The notes: a model not told the origin generated them from the letters alone. Counted from the stretch's first letter, positions 35,296 through 43,863 are shown. The stretch: DNA of 64,000 nucleotides from Chloroflexota bacterium (GCA_022820025.1 JAJEGF010000011.1:28814-92813), one strand, 5' to 3'. Program-made: numbers and translations.

Positions 35296-36068
35296 ATGAC
35301 CGTCACCGCGCCTGAACTAAACGTCGTCGGTACCAGCCCGATCCGCCACGATGGCGTCGACAAGGTCACCGGTCACGCGGTCTTCGGCGTGGACGTACAG
35401 ATTCCCGGCATGCTGCACGCCCAGGTCCTGCGCAGCCCTCACGCCCACGCGCGAATTACCCACATCGACACCTCGCTCGCCGAGGCTCTCCCAGGCGTCC
35501 TGGCCACCATGACGTCGGCCGACATGCCATTGACGCCCGCGGTTGGCCCCCAGGCCTTCGGCAACGCCATCCGTCTCAAGGCCATGAACGTCTTGGCACG
35601 CGACAAGGCGCTCTACCACGGCCACGCCGTTGCGGCCGTGGCAGCAACCTCTCCCCATATCGAGACCTTTGCACAACGCCCCCTCGCCCTCGAAGGTGGG
35701 GCGGCTCTTGCTCCCTCTCCCTGTGGGAGAGGGTTGGGGTGAGTGGTCTTCCGGGCACACACCCCCGGGTTACGCAAGGGTCTCCATATCGCGGCGGAGG
35801 CCCTTCGCCTGATCGACGTCGAATACGACGTCCTCGACCCCGTCCTCGACGCCCAATCCGCCATCGCCCCCAGCGCCCCGATCCTGCATCCCGATCTGCG
35901 CATGGAAACCGCCGGCGAATTCGCCGAGACCCCCGGCAACATCGCCAAGCACATAGTTCTTGAAGAGGGCGACGTAGAGGCCGGCTTTGCCGCGGCCGAC
36001 GTGATCCTCGAGCGCAACTTCAGCACCTCCACCATCCACCAGGGCTACATCGAACCCCACAACGCCAC
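35296..36068 (+). pseudogene. truncated molybdenum hydroxylase large-subunit gene, interrupted by a MITE
   Basis: Encodes MTVTAPELNVVGTSPIRHDG onward, matching about the first 216 residues of the intact gene at 39918 up to GYIEPHNAT, where similarity stops abruptly and the sequence becomes the end of a reverse-oriented ridA copy. Between 35662 and 35790 a 123-bp element plus a six-base duplication interrupts it. The insert is 129 bp, so the frame is kept, but it carries an in-frame TGA (35740-35742). The rest has no frameshift. It is the left product of a tandem duplication. Confidence 0.85.
35662..35784. mobile_element. MITE/REP-like element, full copy 2, inserted in the truncated hydroxylase gene
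   Basis: Inverted ends GAGACCTTTGC and GCAAGGGTCTC; flanking direct repeat CATATC at 35656-35661 and 35785-35790. Removing the element and one CATATC restores a sequence that aligns without gap to the intact paralog (around 40272-40299). The interior CCCTCTCCCTGTGGGAGAGGG can form a hairpin. This copy gives direct proof of insertion. Confidence 0.85.
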
Positions 36069-36425
36069 CACCGACTCGCCTCCGACCAGGCTCGTGCAGC
36101 CGATAAAGGCGGACACCGGCATGGCCTTCCCGAACGACTCCAGGTGCGCCCGCCCTACCGCCTCCGCGTCACGCTCGATGTCGGTCAGAAACACCCGCGT
36201 TCGCACGACGTCATCCAACGTCGCGCCGGCCTCTTGCAGGGCCTTCTCGATAATCCCAATCGCGTGCTTCGCCTGCGCGTAGGCGTCCCCCGGTGCGTCG
36301 GGATGCTCGGGCGGCAGCGGGCCTGTAGTTCCGGCGATCCAGATATGCGGGCCGACGCGCACGGCGCGGGAGTAGCCGATTACGTCCTCGGTTGGCTTGC
36401 CTGACGAGATACGCTGACGCTCCAT
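36045..36425 (-). pseudogene. RidA family gene, copy B, 3'-truncated by duplication junction
   Basis: 126 codons from ATG 36425. It follows copy A closely (MERQRISSGKPTEDVIGYSR versus MERKRISSGKPTEAVIGYSR) up to CTSLVGGESV, then ends in VALWGSM, which is read from the antisense of the hydroxylase fragment. The conserved final strand EIEADAYVADG is lost, so trimer packing and function are doubtful. It is still open and may be translated. Confidence 0.75.
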
Positions 36426-36505
36426 GAGCGTGCTCCTGATCGTTCCGGGTCCGTGCATCGTGGCGGCAACTGCCGCGCGGACGCAATTCGATACGGACGA
36501 ACGCG

Positions 36506-37933
36506 CTAGGTCAGCGAATACGCGTGCAACCGGGCCGCCCCATGAATGTGGAATCGCAGGCGAACCTGCCGCCGATCGCACGCGCCGAGTTCCATGCCCT
36601 GCCAGCTAGCCCGCGCCCGCACGTTATCGACCTCCAGCGGCACGCAGTCCTCGCGGCTGAATCCCGGAATCACCTCGCCCGTCTCCGCGTCCAGCACATC
36701 GACGTCCACCCAGCTCCGCCGCGCGATCACCTCGGCCACGTTCGCGGTCAGCCGCGTGTCCGCCTCTACTTCCAGCGGCGTCGTCTCCAGCGACCCCGAG
36801 ATCTCCCTGTCCACCGTCTGCATGCACGTGAACCCATCCAGCCGCAGGTTCGCCAGGCCCAGCTGCGTCAGTCGAACGGACCCACTCTTCCCGGACCCGA
36901 ACTCTTTGGGATAGTTGCGCGGCGGCCAGAGGCTCCAGTCCTCGCCCTGTCCGCTGTAGTAGATGTAGATCGTGTCGTCCTTGACGATGATGCGGTCGCC
37001 CACCACCAGGAAGCCCGCGTCCCACGTGCCCCGCTCGCCGCGTGGGACCACTTTGTCAGTCAGGCAGATGCGCGAGAAATGCTCACCGTCCTTGCTCACG
37101 GCCAGCCGCAAGTCCGCGGCGTACTGCCCAAACACACCCAGCCCGTTCGGCACGTACCAACCAGATTCGTAGACGGATATCCACCCTTTGCCATAGCGGT
37201 CCAGCGTCAGAAAGTGGTTCTCCTGCTCCAGCCCGTCCTTGGGATCGAGGAACGGATTGTCGGGACTGGGCGTGAACTTCTCGATGCTTGACCCGTATGC
37301 GATGAATTTGCCCCGCACCCGCTTCGGCCCCGGCTTGGCCGCCGGCACAAGCTCTTGCCAGATCAGGATGTATCGCCGATCCGGATCCGTGGCCTCCTCG
37401 TCCAGCGCCAGGACCACGATGTCCGGACCATGCGCCAACGCCGGCAGGTCGACTTTCGGCCCCTTGGTCCAGTGAATGCCGTCTGGCGAATAGGCGGCGT
37501 GGGCCGGCTCGCTCGTTTCCAGGTGTTTCGTGACCATCTTGAACCGCCGGTCCGGGTCGGGCTCGGTCGGATCGCGCATGACCGCCCCCAGCATGTCCCA
37601 GCAGATGTTGTTGTCGGTGGACCCGTTGAACTCGTAGAGCCCCAGCTTCGGCTTGATCCAGCGGACGCCGTCCTCGCTGTAGGCATAGCCCATGCGCCGC
37701 CAGCTCAGGCGCTCCTGGTCGGCCCCGGTGTACCAGCACTTGAACAAGCCGTCGTCCGGGTCGTACAGCACCGTCCGCACCGACCACACGCTCGCCCGCA
37801 CCGCGTCCCACTCGTCCAGCCGCCCCACCGGCAACACCGGGTTGGCCGGATGCTTCGTCGCCTCGCACACCCGCTGCTCCACGTTATGCGTGGCCGCAAC
37901 TTCGTCCAGGTCAAGAAACAGGTGCTTGTCCAT
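36506..37933 (-). CDS. five-bladed beta-propeller protein (propeller 3, cassette copy B)
   Basis: 475 residues, ATG 37933 with GGAGGCC upstream. Same motifs as propeller 2: TVLYDPDDGLFKCWYTGA, YAYSEDGVRWIKPKLGL, AAYSPDGIHWTKGP, QENHFLTLDRYGKGW, C-terminal VDVDVLDAETGEVIPG and RLRFHIHGAARLHAY. Substitutions against propeller 2 are scattered and there is no frameshift, so it appears to be under selection after duplication. Preceded by lipoprotein copy B (36 bp) and followed by truncated ridA copy B (80 bp). Confidence 0.75.
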   Translation of the reverse strand: MDKHLFLDLDEVAATHNVEQRVCEATKHPANPVLPVGRLDEWDAVRASVWSVRTVLYDPDDGLFKCWYTGADQERLSWRRMGYAYSEDGVRWIKPKLGLYEFNGSTDNNICWDMLGAVMRDPTEPDPDRRFKMVTKHLETSEPAHAAYSPDGIHWTKGPKVDLPALAHGPDIVVLALDEEATDPDRRYILIWQELVPAAKPGPKRVRGKFIAYGSSIEKFTPSPDNPFLDPKDGLEQENHFLTLDRYGKGWISVYESGWYVPNGLGVFGQYAADLRLAVSKDGEHFSRICLTDKVVPRGERGTWDAGFLVVGDRIIVKDDTIYIYYSGQGEDWSLWPPRNYPKEFGSGKSGSVRLTQLGLANLRLDGFTCMQTVDREISGSLETTPLEVEADTRLTANVAEVIARRSWVDVDVLDAETGEVIPGFSREDCVPLEVDNVRARASWQGMELGACDRRQVRLRFHIHGAARLHAYSLT

Positions 37934-37969
37934 CCGATCTGGCCTCCTGGAGGCGATCACGCCGTGCAT

Positions 37970-38179
37970 CTACGGAGTAGGCGTGTGCGTGGCTTGGTAT
38001 CCGGCGCAGCTCACGGAACTCACCCCACCGCACCGCTCCGGTGCGATGACCGAGTAATAGTCCTGCCGAACCAGCTTCTCGTCGCCCCCGCAGGCGGCAA
38101 CCGTCAGCCCAACCAGCACCGCCGCAATCGCCAGGCACACGCGCTGTCGGCTCCAGCGTGCTGACCGATAAGCGGACAT
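37970..38179 (-). CDS. small lipoprotein, cassette copy B
   Basis: 69 residues from ATG 38179. Signal SRQRVCLAIAAVLVGLTV and lipobox VAACGG, then GDEKLVRQDYYSVIAPERCG and GVSSVSCAGYQATHTPTP. The mature part is almost the same as copy A while the signal peptide has diverged freely, the pattern expected if only the exported peptide is under constraint. Confidence 0.75.
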   Translation of the reverse strand: MSAYRSARWSRQRVCLAIAAVLVGLTVAACGGDEKLVRQDYYSVIAPERCGGVSSVSCAGYQATHTPTP

Positions 38180-38329
38180 TGATGGCTCATTCCGCGGCTG
38201 GCGCTGCTGCCGTGAACCTATCACGGCCCGCGCCGCGGACGGGCGCCGGCGTGAGAGCCGCGCTCGCGCAGGAGTGATTACAGACTGAATTCGCTTGGCT
38301 CAGACGTGCGTCCGGCCGATCTGCTTCGG

Positions 38330-39691
38330 TTACGACAGCCCCGCAAAGAGGATCCGCCGCCGGCGCTGGCTCTCGCGTACCTGCTCGTCGATTTCGTCCG
38401 GCGACCATTCCTCGAGAATCAGGGCGATGAGGTCGTCTCGGACACCGGCAAACGCCGGTCTCGAGGCCAGGTTCGTCACCTCGTTCGGATCCGCCTCCAG
38501 ATCGAACAGCTCAGGCGCCTCTTCGTGGTAATAGTTCAACTTGAAACGCCCCCGCCGAACCATTCGCCCCGGCCGGTCCGTACCATGCGCCTCAAACTCG
38601 GCAAACACCGCCCGGCCTTCATCCAGTTCCGGGTCCAACAGGTTGTCGCCGACGATGCCGTCGGAATCCGCGCCCGCTGCGTCAACAATTGTTCGGGTGA
38701 GGTCAAGCAGCGAAACCGGCGTTTCCACCCGCGAACCGCCCTCGATCCGCCCCGGCCACGCCGCGATCAGCGGAACGCGCACCGACGGCTCGTAGAACGA
38801 GCTCTTCCACCACAACCCGTGCTCCCCAATCATCTCGCCGTGATCCGACGTGCAAACGACGAGCGTGTTCTCGCTTGCCCCGCTGGCCTCCAGGGCTTCC
38901 AGGACCCGCCCCACCTGCGCGTCCGTGAACGAGACCATGCCGTAATACGCCGCACGCGCGCGTCCGACCTCAGCGTCTGAAAGTCCCTCGGCGCCCAGAG
39001 ACTCTCGAAAGCGTCGGCTCTGCGGATGCACCGCGTCGATCGGTTTCGCCGCCGCGTTCGGCTGATCCGCATGCGTGGGGTAATACCGGTCGAAATACTC
39101 CGACCGCACCGTCAGTGGCGTGTGCGGCAGGAACCAGCCCACCACGGCCGCCCACGGACCGTCCCGGCGTGCCGGGTTCGAAAGATAGGCCACGGCGGCC
39201 TCGGTTACGCCATCGTCGTAACGCTGCTGAAAGGTGTCGCCGGCGCCCGCGGTCTGAAGCCGTTTCCGCGTTCCCGGACGCGCCCGAATCGGAGCATCCC
39301 AATTGGGAAAACTCGAACCCATTTTGCCCGGACGCATTTCCGGGTGGATGCGTCGTGTGAATCCGTGCATCTGATTCGGCCCGCCGATGCTCATTCGCCC
39401 GCACAGCGTCGTCTCGTAGCCCGCGGCGTTTAGCCGGTGCGCCCACGTCGGCTCGCTGATCGGCAGCGGACACGAGTTGTCCCAGGCGCCAATGACGTGG
39501 ACCGGCAGCCCCGTGAGAAACGCGGAACGCGAAGGCACACAAAGCGGCGAAGGACAGTACGCGTTCTCGAACGTCATCCCGCGTTCGGCCAGGGTCTGGA
39601 TCGCCGGGGTGCGGATGAAGGAATGACCGTACGGCGAACTCACCATCGGGTTGTGCTGGTCACTCATCAACACGAGCACGTTGGGTCGCAT
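38330..39691 (-). CDS. sulfatase (alkaline phosphatase superfamily, FGly-type)
   Basis: 453 residues from ATG 39691 (MRPNVLVLMSDQHNPMVSSP). The formylglycine motif C-x-P-S-R occurs in SPLCVPSRSAFLTG (about residue 53), metal ligands in LMSDQHN and TSDHGEMIGEHG. Choline-sulfatase-like by overall pattern. No signal peptide, so a cytoplasmic or unconventional location is likely. An anaerobic or FGE-type maturase is needed; neither is in the window. It interrupts the duplicated cassette: copy A has no sulfatase between lipoprotein and hydroxylase. Confidence 0.9.
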   Translation of the reverse strand: MRPNVLVLMSDQHNPMVSSPYGHSFIRTPAIQTLAERGMTFENAYCPSPLCVPSRSAFLTGLPVHVIGAWDNSCPLPISEPTWAHRLNAAGYETTLCGRMSIGGPNQMHGFTRRIHPEMRPGKMGSSFPNWDAPIRARPGTRKRLQTAGAGDTFQQRYDDGVTEAAVAYLSNPARRDGPWAAVVGWFLPHTPLTVRSEYFDRYYPTHADQPNAAAKPIDAVHPQSRRFRESLGAEGLSDAEVGRARAAYYGMVSFTDAQVGRVLEALEASGASENTLVVCTSDHGEMIGEHGLWWKSSFYEPSVRVPLIAAWPGRIEGGSRVETPVSLLDLTRTIVDAAGADSDGIVGDNLLDPELDEGRAVFAEFEAHGTDRPGRMVRRGRFKLNYYHEEAPELFDLEADPNEVTNLASRPAFAGVRDDLIALILEEWSPDEIDEQVRESQRRRRILFAGLS

Positions 39692-39917
39692 GTCAGCCCT
39701 CACCCGGTCCTATCCGGTGCCGGTCCCCATCCTGCCTCGAATGGCAGTGCCTCGCCGGGCCACCGAGCCGAGAGACCGATTATGCGTGGGACTTGCAACT
39801 GACCGGCTTTCGCACGACGTCGTGTCGGGCATCCGATCTCCCTTTGACGCGCCAGCGCACGGCTCCCTCGGCCGCATGCGAAAATCGGACACGACTCCGC
39901 GACCGGATGGATTACGC

Positions 39918-42179
39918 ATGGCAGTCACCACGCCGAAGCTGAATGTTGTTGGCACCAGCCCAATCCGCCACGACGGCGTCGACAAGGTCACCGGACACGC
40001 GGTCTTCGGCGTGGACGTCAGCATTCCCGGCATGCTGCATGCCCAGGTCCTGCGCAGCCCCCACGCCCACGCGCGCATCACCCGCATCGACACCTCGCAC
40101 GCCGAGGCCCTGCCCGGTGTCCTCGCCACCATGACGTCGGCCGACATCCCATTGCCGCCGCTGGACGGCCCACAGGCCTTCGGCAACGCCATCCGCCTCA
40201 AGGCCATGAATGTCATGGCGCGCGACAAGGCCCTCTACCACGGCCACGCCGTGGCCGCCGTCGCCGCGACCTCTTCACACGTTGCCACTGAAGCCCTTCG
40301 CCTGATCGACGTCGACTACGAGGTCCTCGACCCCGTCCTCGACGCCAAGTCCGCCATCGCCCCCAACGCACCCATCCTGCACCCCGACCTGCGCATGGAG
40401 ACCGCCGGCGCGTTCGCCGACGCCCCCGGCAACATTGCCAAGCACATCGTCCTCGAAGAAGGCGACATTGAGACCGGCTTCGCCGCCGCCGACCTGATCC
40501 TGGAACGCGACTTCAGCACCTCCACCATCCACCAGGGCTACATCGAGCCCCACAACGCCACCGCCTTCTGGCGCGCCGACGGCACTCTCGAAATCCACTG
40601 CAGCACCCAGGGCCACTTCGGCGTCCGCAACGAGATCAGCCAGATGCTCGGCATCCCGATCTCCAACATCCGCGTCGTCCCCGCCGAAATCGGCGGCGGC
40701 TTCGGCGGCAAGCTCACCAACTACGTCGCGCCCATCGCGGTCGTCCTCGCCCGCAAGGCCGGTCGACCCGTCAAGATCACCATGGACCGCACCGAGACTC
40801 TCCTCGGCACCGGCCCCGCCCCCGCCGCCTTCATCCGCTGCAAGATTGGCGCTACCTCGGCCGGCGACCTCACAGCCGCGCAACTTGAAATGCACTTCGA
40901 GGCCGGCGCCTTCCCCGGCTCCTCGGTCGGCGGCGCCGCCAATTGCGGCCTCGCCCCCTACAAGCTCCAGAACTTCCGCATCGACGGCTATGACGTCGTC
41001 GTAAACAAACCCAAGTCCCAGGCTTTCCGAGCCCCCGGCGCGCCCCAGGCGGCCTTCGCCGTCGAGGGCGTAATCGACGAGCTTTGCGAAACCCTCGGGA
41101 TGGATCCCCTTGAATTCCGTCTCCGCAACGCCTCCGGCGAAGGCGACCTCCGCCCCAACGGCACCCGCTTCAACGACATCGGCAACAGCGAGCAGCTTCG
41201 AGTCGCCCGCGCCACCAGCCACTACCAGTCGCCTGTCGCTCGGCAGATCGGCCGCCTCTGCGGTCGCGGCGTGGCCTCCGGCTTCTGGGGTAACGGCGGC
41301 GGAACCTCATCCGCCACCGCCCGCCTCAACGGCGACGGCTCCGTCACCCTGCTTGAATCCTCCCCGGACATCGGCGGCACCCGCACCTCCATCGCCATGC
41401 AACTGGCTGAGACCCTCGGTATCGGCGCGGACCGCGTCCATCCCCGCATTCCTGATACCGACGCCATCGCCGAAGGCGGCAACGCCGCCGGCAGCCGCAC
41501 CACCTTCGCCACCGGCTGGGCCGCCATCGAAGCCGGTCGCGATCTTCAAAGCAAGATGCGCGACGCCCTGGCCGACATCTGGGATGTGGCCGAGTCGACG
41601 ATCGACGTATCGCTCGATGGCTTCGCCGCCAACGGCTACGCCGTCGACTTCGCCGAGGCCGCCCGCCTGATCGTCAGCGAGGGCGAGGCCCCCGTCGGCG
41701 TCGCTACCACAACCCCAACCCTCCCCGGCCCCTCCTTCGCCACCCACATCGTCGACGTCGCCGTCGATCCCGAGACCGGCAAGGTCGACGTCCTTCGCTA
41801 CACCGCCGTGCAGGACGTGGGCAAGGCCGTGTATCCGCCCTACGCCAGCAGTCAGATCGAAGGCGGCATCGCCCAAGGCATCGGCTGGGGAATCACCGAG
41901 GGCTACACCTACGACGACGCCGGCTGCATGACCAACACCTCGTTCCTGGACTACCGCATGCCCACCGCGCTGGACGTCCCGAACCTCGAAATCGTCATGG
42001 TCGAGTACCCGAATCCCGGCCATCCCTACGGCGTCCGCGGCGTCGGCGAACTGCCCATCGTCCCGCCCCTGGCCGCCCTCGCCAACGCCATCCACAACGC
42101 CACCGGTGGCCGCATCCGCCACCTTCCCGCCTCACCGGTGCGCGTGCTGGAAGCGGTGAACTCTGCCAAATCCGCCTAG
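39918..42179 (+). CDS. molybdenum hydroxylase large subunit (xanthine dehydrogenase/aldehyde oxidase family)
   Basis: 753 residues from ATG 39918. Domain 1 (VDKVTGHAVFGVDVSIPGML) is the family N-terminal domain; the molybdopterin-binding part has AEIGGGFGGKLTNY (about residue 256), SQAFRAPGAPQAAFAVEG and the catalytic-Glu motif GVRGVGELPIVPPL near the C-terminus. These enzymes hydroxylate aldehydes or N-heterocycles with water-derived oxygen. The FAD and 2Fe-2S subunits normally encoded next to it are absent here. The loop corresponding to GQG in relatives reads DIGGTRTS. A 5' copy of this gene lies at 35296-36068. Confidence 0.88.
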   Translation: MAVTTPKLNVVGTSPIRHDGVDKVTGHAVFGVDVSIPGMLHAQVLRSPHAHARITRIDTSHAEALPGVLATMTSADIPLPPLDGPQAFGNAIRLKAMNVMARDKALYHGHAVAAVAATSSHVATEALRLIDVDYEVLDPVLDAKSAIAPNAPILHPDLRMETAGAFADAPGNIAKHIVLEEGDIETGFAAADLILERDFSTSTIHQGYIEPHNATAFWRADGTLEIHCSTQGHFGVRNEISQMLGIPISNIRVVPAEIGGGFGGKLTNYVAPIAVVLARKAGRPVKITMDRTETLLGTGPAPAAFIRCKIGATSAGDLTAAQLEMHFEAGAFPGSSVGGAANCGLAPYKLQNFRIDGYDVVVNKPKSQAFRAPGAPQAAFAVEGVIDELCETLGMDPLEFRLRNASGEGDLRPNGTRFNDIGNSEQLRVARATSHYQSPVARQIGRLCGRGVASGFWGNGGGTSSATARLNGDGSVTLLESSPDIGGTRTSIAMQLAETLGIGADRVHPRIPDTDAIAEGGNAAGSRTTFATGWAAIEAGRDLQSKMRDALADIWDVAESTIDVSLDGFAANGYAVDFAEAARLIVSEGEAPVGVATTTPTLPGPSFATHIVDVAVDPETGKVDVLRYTAVQDVGKAVYPPYASSQIEGGIAQGIGWGITEGYTYDDAGCMTNTSFLDYRMPTALDVPNLEIVMVEYPNPGHPYGVRGVGELPIVPPLAALANAIHNATGGRIRHLPASPVRVLEAVNSAKSA

Positions 42180-42216
42180 CCCTCGGCCCCGTCCAACCAC
42201 CCCGGAGGACCACCCA

Positions 42217-43116
42217 ATGCCAACCGACCTGCCCACCGCAACCCTCGGCCGCACCGGACTTGACATAACCCGCCTTGGCCACGGCGCCATGGAAATCCGC
42301 GGCGCCCCCCGCGGCCGCGACATCAGCGACGACGATGCCCGCCGCATCCTCAACGCCGTGCTCGACTCAGGCATCACCTACATCGATACGTCCAACGACT
42401 ACGGCCGCAGCGAGGAGCTGATGGGCCGCTTCATCGGCTCCCGCCGCGACGAGTACATCCTGGCCACCAAGTGCGGCTGCATCCCCGGCGGCGGCGAACA
42501 CGTCTGGACCCGCCAGAACATGTTCCGCGGCCTCGAGGAGAGTCTGCGTCGCCTCAAGACCGACTACGTCGACGTCATGCAACTCCACAACGCCACTGTC
42601 GAGCAGTGCGAGGCCGAAGGCATCGTCGACACCCTCCAGGACATGCGCGCCCAGGGCAAAGTCCGCTGGATCGGCGCCTCAACCACGCTGCCGCACCTGC
42701 CCACCTACATCGAGTGGGGCGTCTTCGACGTCTTCCAGATCCCCTACGCCGCCGTCCTGCGCGAGCACGAGGAGTGGATCAGCAGGGCCGCCCAGGCCGG
42801 CATCGGCACCGTCATCCGCGGCGGCGTCGGCAAGGGCGAACCCGGGGTCGGTCTCGCAAGTGCCGATCGATGGGCTGCCTATGAGTGGGCCGGCCTGGAC
42901 GACCTCCGCGATGAAGGCGAATCCCCCACCGCCTTCATGCTCCGCTACACCCTGTCGCACCCCGACGTCCACACCATCATCGCCGGCACCCTTAACCCCA
43001 ACCACCTCGCCGAAAACGTCGCCACCGCCCAACGCGGCCCGCTTCCACCCGACACCTACGCCGAAGCCAAACGCCGCCTCGACCAGGCCGGCGAGTCACC
43101 AACCCCCGCGGACTGA
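42217..43116 (+). CDS. aldo/keto reductase
   Basis: 299 residues; ATG after GGAGGACCACCCA. TIM-barrel AKR with tetrad residues visible: Asp and Tyr in YIDTSNDYGRSEELMG, Lys in ILATKCGC and His in DVMQLHNATV. The cofactor-binding end HTIIAGTLNPNHLAENV is typical. NADPH-dependent reduction of a sugar aldehyde or ketone is likely. It follows the molybdenum hydroxylase gene by 37 bp, so the two may act on the same carbonyl compound. Confidence 0.87.
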   Translation: MPTDLPTATLGRTGLDITRLGHGAMEIRGAPRGRDISDDDARRILNAVLDSGITYIDTSNDYGRSEELMGRFIGSRRDEYILATKCGCIPGGGEHVWTRQNMFRGLEESLRRLKTDYVDVMQLHNATVEQCEAEGIVDTLQDMRAQGKVRWIGASTTLPHLPTYIEWGVFDVFQIPYAAVLREHEEWISRAAQAGIGTVIRGGVGKGEPGVGLASADRWAAYEWAGLDDLRDEGESPTAFMLRYTLSHPDVHTIIAGTLNPNHLAENVATAQRGPLPPDTYAEAKRRLDQAGESPTPAD

Positions 43117-43162
43117 CTCAGGCAGACCACGCCTTCGCTTCGTGGCTGGTCTGTCGCCGCGT

Positions 43163-43357
43163 CTAGGTCCAGAAACGGCTGATCACCGACACAATCGCGC
43201 CGCTGGCCACCGATGCGGCGACTACCGACCCAACCATCCACTTGATCAGGCGCGTCTCCAGCGCGTGCAAATCCGCCTTGGTTGCGACGGTGGCTACGAT
43301 CGCATCAATTCTGGTCAGCCGACGCTCAATGTCGAGAGCGTGTAACTCGGCCGTCAT
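43163..43357 (-). CDS. coiled-coil tail-anchored mini-protein, zero-heptad form (copy 4)
   Basis: 64 residues from ATG 43357 with GGAGGAG upstream. MTAELHALDIERRLTRIDA aligns with the array at 25.2-26.1 kb, then VATKADLHALETRLIKWMVG joins the rod directly to the membrane helix. Between KAD-L/I and the R/K-W-M anchor start it has 8 residues, against 15, 22 and 29 in copies 2, 1 and 3. It is about 17 kb from the array and more diverged. Confidence 0.75.
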   Translation of the reverse strand: MTAELHALDIERRLTRIDAIVATVATKADLHALETRLIKWMVGSVVAASVASGAIVSVISRFWT

Positions 43358-43552
43358 CGGCTCCTCCGTGAACCTCAGTTCCGGATTCCTGTCGTCCGGA
43401 CGATGGTGGCTCGCCACACCGCCCAGCAAGAGAGCCTGCAAGATTATAGCCCTCAGGCCGTAACTCGAACCTCAGGACGGTGGGTCAGATCGAAGTGACG
43501 CGGACCCTTCCCTCGCGAGTCACCGCTGCCAGGTTGACTCCGTTAATTGAAT

Positions 43553-43594
43553 CGGGCCACGGTGCCGGACAAAGGAGTCCGGGGCCGTGGCCCG
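43553..43594 (-). terminator. strong hairpin downstream of the selW-like gene
   Basis: CGGGCCACGG pairs with CCGTGGCCCG, a two-base mismatch follows, then CCGGAC/GTCCGG closes a six-base loop. It begins 18 bases after the TAG of the selW-like gene on the reverse strand and is followed there by ATTCAATTAA, AT-rich but not a pure T-run. It probably ends that transcript. Confidence 0.6.
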
Positions 43595-43611
43595 TTCGTC
43601 GATCAGTTGAG

Positions 43612-43863
43612 CTAGCCCGAAATCGCCGCGCTCACCAGCGGCAGGACCTCGCCGTCCTCGGCGTGGCGTCCCAGCGCCTTCTTCGAGAACACCAGGTCCC
43701 CGTCGACGACCACCTCGAACACGCCGCCGCCCGAAGGCATCAGCGTCATCTCGCCCACGTCGGTTCCATGCTCGCCCAATATCTCCTCCGTCGCACGGAC
43801 GGCTTTAGGGAGATAGTTTCATTGGCTGCAGTATTCGATCGAAACTCGGGCGCCGCGTCCCAT
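43612..43863 (-). CDS. SelW-like (SelT/W/H, Rdx family) selenoprotein with in-frame UGA
   Basis: 83 residues counting selenocysteine. ATG at 43863 follows AAGGGAGC. The reading goes MGRGARVSIEYCSQ, then TGA (43819-43821), then NYLPKAVRATEEILGEHGTD, then VGEMTLMPSGGGVFEVVVDG, then DLVFSKKALGRHAEDGEV, ending LPLVSAAISG and TAG at 43612. Both sides of the TGA belong to one Rdx-family protein: VSIEYCSQ-x-NYLP is the redox motif where relatives have CxxC, and GGVFEV and FSKKALGRH are downstream signatures. The TGA stands exactly at the second redox cysteine, giving CxxU. A SECIS-like hairpin follows. Rdx proteins are thioredoxin-fold oxidoreductases. The gene is missed by ordinary gene calling. 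Confidence 0.85.
43780..43815 (-). promoter_or_regulatory. bacterial SECIS-like hairpin for UGA readthrough
   Basis: On the reverse strand, three bases after TGA, TATCTCC pairs with GGAGATA (7 bp); inside, after CTAAAG on one side and A on the other, CCGTC pairs with GACGG (5 bp) closing loop CGTGC. The apical loop begins 21 bases after the UGA and has G at its second position, which meets the known bacterial SECIS rules for distance and loop. It lies within the coding sequence as bacterial elements do. Confidence 0.75.

Noticed and set aside
35740..35742. In-frame TGA in the hydroxylase fragment as a second selenocysteine codon
   Set aside because: It lies within the inserted element, is absent from the intact paralog, and no SECIS-like hairpin of the right geometry for a conserved residue was found.
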